Positions 58,813-64,000 of a stretch of DNA of 64,000 nt are shown here, piece after piece. The notes beneath the pieces are model-generated. The model was not told the origin of the DNA. It saw nothing but the letters and a program-made list of their open reading frames with translations, and made no database searches. Every line of letters starts with the position of its first letter. Position 1 is the first letter of the stretch. The DNA comes from Melampsora larici-populina 98AG31. Taxonomy: Eukaryota > Basidiomycota > Pucciniomycetes > Pucciniales > Melampsoraceae. The position numbers and the translations under genes were made by a program. The stretch lies in the NCBI RefSeq assembly GCF_000204055.1, contig NW_006768856.1, positions 183,127 to 247,126 on the forward strand, written 5' to 3'.

Positions 58813-60327
58813 TCACTTCCGCTTGGAGCCTATAGCTTCGTTTTTATTTTGAGACTTTGTATGATTTGATGACGATCTACCGTTATTCCGGTACTCTTCT
58901 CGTCTGTCACTTCTGTGATCGTCTCTCCATTCGTCTCGATCATAACGTCTTGGGGAACGTGCTCGTCTTACAGGGGATCTCGAGCGGTTGTCTCTTCGTG
59001 GGGACCACCTATCCCCTCCACTTCTAAATTGACTTGGATCTCTATTTTCTTCTTTGTCGTAGTCATAATGATAACTTGTCTGTCTGCCGGTTCCTCTGCC
59101 TCTTCGCCGGCCTCTTCTTCCCCGGAATCCTCCTCTATTGCCTCCTTTTGAATAAGAGTGAGAACTTTTGTCTTTTGTTGATCTTGACGTCTCTTCCTTC
59201 TCTTCTGTTTTCTCAAACTCTCTTCTTTCTTTTTCTGCCGTTTTGAATAGCTTTGGGACTTGATCTTGCCTTCTTCCCCCTTTAGCGTACGGGTTATCAT
59301 AACAATCCCACTCTTTGAACTTATCTACTGTACGTCGGGCTTGTTCTTCTAACTTTTTCTGCCTTACTGGCGGGTCTCTGACTTTCCCGCCTTCTACTCT
59401 AATTGTCCAGATTTGACGTCTAAGCATTATGTCATACCGTAGAGCTATCATCCAATTGACGTCGTTCTCTGCTTTAATCATTTTGACGTTACGTTTGTGA
59501 CCTTCAAACTTCTCTGCAAGTCTCTTAAAATCAAACCATCTTTTTAAATAATCCAGCATGAGGTTGAAACAAGTAACCCAATCTCCATAAGACAGGCGTA
59601 ATTCATTTGGATAAGCAAGGCCTTCGTAAGTATCATCCTCTGAGTCCTATTCGTTGTCTCTTTTCTTTTTCTTTGATGACTTCCTTCCTTCAACTTGTCC
59701 GTTGGCCTCTAACCATGCTTGGTTAAACATAGATACCGGTACGTATCCCTTGAACTTCCTGATTCGATTGTCCCAGAACACGGTCAACTGCGTCATATGG
59801 TGGCTAGGCACTTTCCCATCTGCGAATTCAATCCCATTTTCGACGAAGTTGCCCTTCCGAGTTTCTTGTCTATGATCTTCATCGTCTTTGTTCTCAGACA
59901 TTGGTCTACCGGCTGGGATGTTTCTTGCGGTGCTGGTAGGTTTTGACTTTCCTGACCGTGGATTTTTTGCCATAGAAGGTGTTGGTATAGGAATAGTATT
60001 CTCTGTAGGAGGGATGGGATCTTTGTTTGTCTGGCTCGTCTTTACTACCGGTGCTTGCTCGGTTTCGATTGACAAGATTCTGAGTTTTTCTGGGTTATAC
60101 CGTAACAGGTACGCCGTCATGAGTTCCGCATGCTTTTCGAACTCTTCTTTATTGAGTGCTTCTCTTATCTCCAATAGGGCGGTAGCTTGGCTTCTCGATG
60201 GACCTGGCGTTGGTTGTTTGGTTTCTTTTTGTTTCCCTGAAAGCATTACAGGAACGTCTGGTAAGTATCCCTTCTCTTTGTATTTGATCAAGGGGTTTGG
60301 AATTTGGAGTGTAATCGTGTGTGTCAA
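58813..60327 (-). pseudogene. Gag-like retroelement ORF with one in-frame stop
   Basis: One minus-strand frame of 505 codons runs from 60327 to 58813, broken only by a TAG at 59649-59647. The first part (MTHTITLQIPNPLIK; LTVFWDNRIRKFKGYVPVSM) is followed, after the stop, by LAYPNELRLSYGDWVTCFNL, VNWMIALRYDIMLRRQIW, EWDCYDNPYAKGG and an Arg/Gly then Arg/Ser-rich basic tail (GGFRGRRGRRRGRGTGR). The NWM-ALRYDI and DNPYA motifs recur in Gag-like proteins of basidiomycete retroelements, as I recall them. The basic tail replaces a zinc knuckle for nucleic-acid binding. No reverse transcriptase follows, so the element is truncated. Confidence 0.6.
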
Positions 60328-60667
60328 TACGTGGGAATTGTCGCGCCCTAGTCCGTTATGAGGACTCTTTGCGTTCTATTTTGGGCCTTCCCACCGGTAT
60401 GAGGTGAGGATTTTAAATTCATGTCATATTTGACTAGCCTTTATGGGGCCTCTGACTCCTTGTTTACTTTGTCAGGTAAATAGCGTTTCGTTGGGAAGGA
60501 AAAGGAGAAGATATATGATGGGGTTTTCCTGTCTACTGGCTTGTATGAGGTAGAAATAGAAACTACGGCAGCTCATAATTTCACTTTTTGGAGTGGGATA
60601 CGTCTAATGGGAGGAATATGAATAGAGAATTTTAATGGATTTATCTCACCTTTCCTGACTGAAGGGC

Positions 60668-61097
60668 TTGTAACAGGGCCCGACTTAGGGTACTGTTAAG
60701 ACTTAAGATTAAGGGGCTTACGAGTTAAATCTTAGGACAATTAGGGTCAAGGATTAAGTGAGTTTAGAAGAAACAAGGAGTCCGAAAGGACAGATAATAA
60801 TTGAATTACGGTATAAGCTGAAAGATAGTTTATAAGATTTTAAGAGCTAATGATTAGAAAGTAGTATTAAAGAGATCTGAAGTCTGAAAGAAGACAATAG
60901 GAGATTGTAGATTAAGGTTGATGAGAAAGATTGAAATGATAAAGTAAGAATAAAAGATTAATTGAGGTCTGAGGAAAAGAGAAGCTTTCCGAAGATTACA
61001 GGATATTATATATGAAACTAGAATAGCTAGAAGGCTGATACAGATTAAAAAGGGCGAGCCCTGTAATCCAGCCAGAAACAAAATAAGAAACCGTTTA
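60668..61097 (-). repeat. Probable LTR upstream of the Gag-like ORF
   Basis: On the minus strand the segment begins TGTAAACGGTTTC (61097) and ends CGGGCCCTGTTACA (60668), i.e. TGTAA...TTACA ends, just before the leader of the Gag-like frame. The partner LTR is not in the window, so this cannot be confirmed by duplication. Confidence 0.35.
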
Positions 61098-61221
61098 CAT
61101 CACAACGCCCACAATGGCAGATACATTCCGTGGCTTGTGCTCTAATACCTAGAATGAAACCGATCTTGATGAGGTAATCTTGCTTAGTCTTAAAGTAGAG
61201 TTTTAAGTTGTTTTGATTAAA

Positions 61222-61702
61222 GGAATCTCTGATTCCTAATCAGATCAGACAACACACAGATTAGTATAACAGTCTTAGAAGAGATGAAGTATCCGGAGAA
61301 GATGTGTTAAACAATATGTGGTGTTGATGAAAAACTTTCTAAAGATTGATTTTCATTTCTTTAACCAAACATAAACATGAAACAATGAAACCAAATGATA
61401 AAGAGATCATACCTAATCAGATCAGACAACACACAGATTAGTATAACAGTCTTAGAAGAGATGAAGTATCCGGAGAAGATGTGTTAAACAATATGTGGTG
61501 TTGATGAAAAACTTTCTAAAGATTGATGAAGAAGAACGTTTTCAACATGGATGAAATCTGATATAGTGAATGGTTCGATACAAACAATGGTTAGGTTAAA
61601 GTTTAGTCAGAAAGGTTGTGAGTAAGACATATACACATATACAAATGTAATAAAAACACATATTTAATATTATTAATTATTTGATGCAACAGTTTGTTCC
61701 AA
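61222..61702 (-). repeat. 3' LTR of the copia element, with internal tandem duplication
   Basis: It lies directly after the pol stop codon and a G-rich polypurine tract (GCAGGGGGGGC on the minus strand). The LTR would begin TGTTGGAACAAACTG at 61702. The outer end near 61222 (TGATTAAAGG) is approximate. A 116 bp segment (61235-61350) is repeated exactly at 61412-61527. Confidence 0.65.
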
Positions 61703-61718
61703 CAGCCCCCCCTGCTCA

Positions 61719-64000
61719 CTACCTTTCTATTTTTGACAGTCCTAATTGATCATAACTTCCAATTAATATGTTAGCTCCGGTTGATTTTGTTAAAACATCA
61801 GCTGGCATTTCCTTCGTGGACACATGAGACACAGTAATTTTTCCTTCTTTTGTTAATTCCCTGATGAAATGATGCCTTATATCTATATGTTTAGATTTGT
61901 TATTAACTGACGCTTCATTGCAAAGTAAAACTGCACCCTGATTGTCATTCGATATAGGGAGTCGAATAGGAACATTTATAGGAGGTCCTTGATTCAGATG
62001 TTGTAATAAACGGCATAACCACAGACCATGTTTCGCGCAATCACCTATTGCCAGATATTCTGCCTTGGTTGTCGATAGCGTTACACAGTGTTGGCGTTTG
62101 CTTTTCCAAGATACCAGTGAACCCTTCACATAAAACACAAAACCCGTAGTTGACCGACGAGTATCTACATCACCAGCATAGTCTGCATCCGCATAACCCT
62201 CCACAAATAAATTCTGAGCCTTTCCATTACCAAAAGTTAAACTAAAATCCATCGTCCTCTTAACATAACGCAACAAATGCTTCACCGCAGCCCAATGAGA
62301 GTCGTTATGACGTGAATTGAATCTAGCAAGATAGCTAACCGCAAACGAGATATCCGGACGAGTTTGAACTGAAAGAAAGTTCAACATCCCAACGGCTGCA
62401 CGATATTGTTCAATTTCATTTGATTCTTCGATAGACGGGGTTGCAAGTTTTACATTTTGAGGGAGAGGTGTCTTGACTCCATTACAATTTGACATACCGA
62501 ATCTATCCAACATACTTTCACAGTAGTGGGATTGGTCTAATGATAGAGTGCGCTTGGAACGGTCTCGAGTGATATGAACCCCCAGATGAAGTGACGGGTT
62601 GGAGTTCCATCGGAACTTGTAGATTTTCTGAAGCTCTTCACGAAATGATCGGAGAAATGATTTATCATTGGAAAATGTCATGCCATCATCCACGTGCATG
62701 TGAATGTGTATAAATGAATTGTCTTTACGCATCGTGTATAACGAGTTATCAACTGGGCAGACAGTGAATCCAAGACGTTTGAACTTCGTATCCAAGTCAT
62801 GATTAAACTCGCGATGGGCCTGACAAGTTCCATAGAGTGACCTATCCAAAGCAACGACATGTTTGGGCTTGGAGGAGTCACGAAATCCTGTGACTTGACG
62901 CACGTAAACTTTGTGATGAAGTGAGCCATTGAGAAAAGCGGTTTCTATGTCGAATTGCTCCATTTCCAAATCATCCGTGGCTGCAAGACTGTAGAGAGTG
63001 CGGAGTGTATCAGTTAGACCGACGGAAGCGTAGGTAGAGTCGAAGTCGATGCCTTTAATTTGATGATTTCCTCCAGCTACCCATCGAGCCTTGTACTTGG
63101 TTATACGGCCAAACTCATCACGTTTACGCTTCAATCGCCACATGCCCGGCAATATATTAGCATTGGGTGGAGCTTCAACAAGTCTACCAACATCATGGAT
63201 CTGTAAAGACGTGAACTCCTCAGACATAGCTTTCAGCCACTCTTCACGATTGGGTCCACTCATTGCCTTGGTGTAAGATGGATCATCGTTCTCTGGACCA
63301 TCATCTACTTCACTCAGGTAGCATTCGTTAAGTTCGGTCACTGTATGATATCCGATCAAGTCGCCCAATCGTTCTACAGGGGCTGGTTGTTGCTGAGATC
63401 TGCGAGGCTGAATGGGTTGTGTTATTTGAAGAAAATCATGAACGTCCTTGGTGGTATCCGGAGGTGATGTGTTGACCTCCCAGACTTCATCCCAACTTTC
63501 ATCATTTAGCACCGTCAACTCCTCAGTAAATTCAGGATCAAGTTTTCGCAAAGGAAATACTTCCTCATTAAACACGACATCATTTGAGACCATTATTCGA
63601 TTTGTCTTCGGATCCCATAGTCTATAGGCATTTGAATACTTTTCATAACCCACCATTATTGACTTGATTGAACGTGAAGCCAGCTTATTCTGATGACCAG
63701 GGGGAATGGTGTAGGCTAAACAACCTATAGCACGGAGACGATCATAATGTAGGATTGGTGTTTTGAGTCCAAGAGCAGTCGTTTGCCAGGCATATTCAGG
63801 ACAATCGAACTTTACAGATTTTGAGGGACACAGGTTCAAGATGTACGACGTAGCCATTATTATTTCACCCCAAAGGCGCACAGGAAGGTTGGCATGAATC
63901 AGTTGTGCTCTCAATCTTCCTGATATCGTTCTGTTGAATCGCTCAACCACCGAATTCTGCTCAGGGCTCTCAGGGGGACCCATCTCATGCACGATACCTT
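61719..64000 (-). CDS. Copia polyprotein, C-terminal part (integrase end, reverse transcriptase, RNase H), partial
   Basis: The frame continues to the window edge (codons for Lys-Gly-Ile-Val before HEMGPPESPEQNSVVERFNR). This first block holds the catalytic Glu of the integrase. Next are RLWGEIIMATSYILNLCPS, the linker region, and the reverse transcriptase with KARWVAGGNHQIKGIDFDSTYA, MEQFDIETAFLNGSL and IHMHVDDGMTF (the copia YVDD-type active site, here HVDD). RNase H follows with YADADYAGDVDTRRSTTGF, VTLSTTKAEYLAIGD and DNQGAVLLCNEASVNNKSKHIDIR. The stop at 61719 follows QLGLSKIER. An HVDD active site instead of YVDD is unusual but occurs in some copia lineages. Confidence 0.95.
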   Translation of the reverse strand, partial: GIVHEMGPPESPEQNSVVERFNRTISGRLRAQLIHANLPVRLWGEIIMATSYILNLCPSKSVKFDCPEYAWQTTALGLKTPILHYDRLRAIGCLAYTIPPGHQNKLASRSIKSIMVGYEKYSNAYRLWDPKTNRIMVSNDVVFNEEVFPLRKLDPEFTEELTVLNDESWDEVWEVNTSPPDTTKDVHDFLQITQPIQPRRSQQQPAPVERLGDLIGYHTVTELNECYLSEVDDGPENDDPSYTKAMSGPNREEWLKAMSEEFTSLQIHDVGRLVEAPPNANILPGMWRLKRKRDEFGRITKYKARWVAGGNHQIKGIDFDSTYASVGLTDTLRTLYSLAATDDLEMEQFDIETAFLNGSLHHKVYVRQVTGFRDSSKPKHVVALDRSLYGTCQAHREFNHDLDTKFKRLGFTVCPVDNSLYTMRKDNSFIHIHMHVDDGMTFSNDKSFLRSFREELQKIYKFRWNSNPSLHLGVHITRDRSKRTLSLDQSHYCESMLDRFGMSNCNGVKTPLPQNVKLATPSIEESNEIEQYRAAVGMLNFLSVQTRPDISFAVSYLARFNSRHNDSHWAAVKHLLRYVKRTMDFSLTFGNGKAQNLFVEGYADADYAGDVDTRRSTTGFVFYVKGSLVSWKSKRQHCVTLSTTKAEYLAIGDCAKHGLWLCRLLQHLNQGPPINVPIRLPISNDNQGAVLLCNEASVNNKSKHIDIRHHFIRELTKEGKITVSHVSTKEMPADVLTKSTGANILIGSYDQLGLSKIER

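Larger units (their letters stand above)
61222..64000 (-). mobile_element. Ty1/copia retrotransposon, 3' half, runs off the window
   Basis: Polyprotein end plus LTR; the 5' half lies beyond 64000. Order integrase C-terminus, reverse transcriptase, RNase H identifies Ty1/copia. The visible frame is intact over more than 750 codons, so the element may be young. Confidence 0.95.

Overview
This is eukaryotic, intron-rich nuclear DNA. Almost every gene is split by 50-120 bp GT-AG introns. The conserved genes are fungal in character (Mediator subunit Med13, Tap42, AP-1 gamma-adaptin, an Lsb5-like VHS protein, CALB-type lipases). Most of the remaining sequence is transposons nested in one another, with AT-rich spacers. 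A basidiomycete fits best, most likely a transposon-rich rust (Pucciniales); this is inferred from gene style and repeat content, not from a marker gene.

Layout. 1-2959: 3' part of a MED13 gene. 3718-12417: a nested block. A ~140 bp inverted repeat brackets a hAT element whose transposase gene (minus strand) is split by a complete 4.26 kb PIF/Harbinger transposon (5451-9712). Removing that transposon with one copy of its 3 bp target duplication restores the hAT reading frame. 12732-15177 and 23956-26496: two paralogous secreted lipases of the Candida antarctica lipase B type, with 13 consecutive internal exons of identical length. Between them lies a copia-type LTR remnant containing a Harbinger-type MITE, which contains an intact hAT (17159-19860). 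A second MITE and a decayed hAT follow. 26497-33294: spacers, an inverted pair of small related genes (one intact, one broken) and a secreted Asn/Ser/Thr-rich protein. 33295-39170: TAP42 and AP-1 gamma-adaptin. 40035-45048: a second PIF/Harbinger element with terminal repeats of ~350 bp or more. 45280-51318: an LSB5-like VHS/GAT protein and a multi-pass membrane protein. 51814-57801: a complete Tc1/mariner-type element with ~245 bp terminal repeats, a DD34E transposase and a second 654-codon gene of unknown function. 58030-58634: a Mutator-like foldback MITE with a 9 bp target duplication. 58813-61097: Gag-like ORF and probable LTR. 61222-64000: 3' half of a Ty1/copia retrotransposon running off the window.

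The host genes look like ordinary single-copy loci (transcription, TOR/PP2A signalling, Golgi-endosome traffic, secreted lipolysis). They form no operon-like unit. The most unusual content is in the two-gene transposons. Both Harbinger elements carry convergent transposase and Myb/SANT-like genes, and the Tc1/mariner element has convergently acquired the same architecture with an unrelated partner protein. All splice sites were assigned by eye from reading-frame continuity and comparison between copies.
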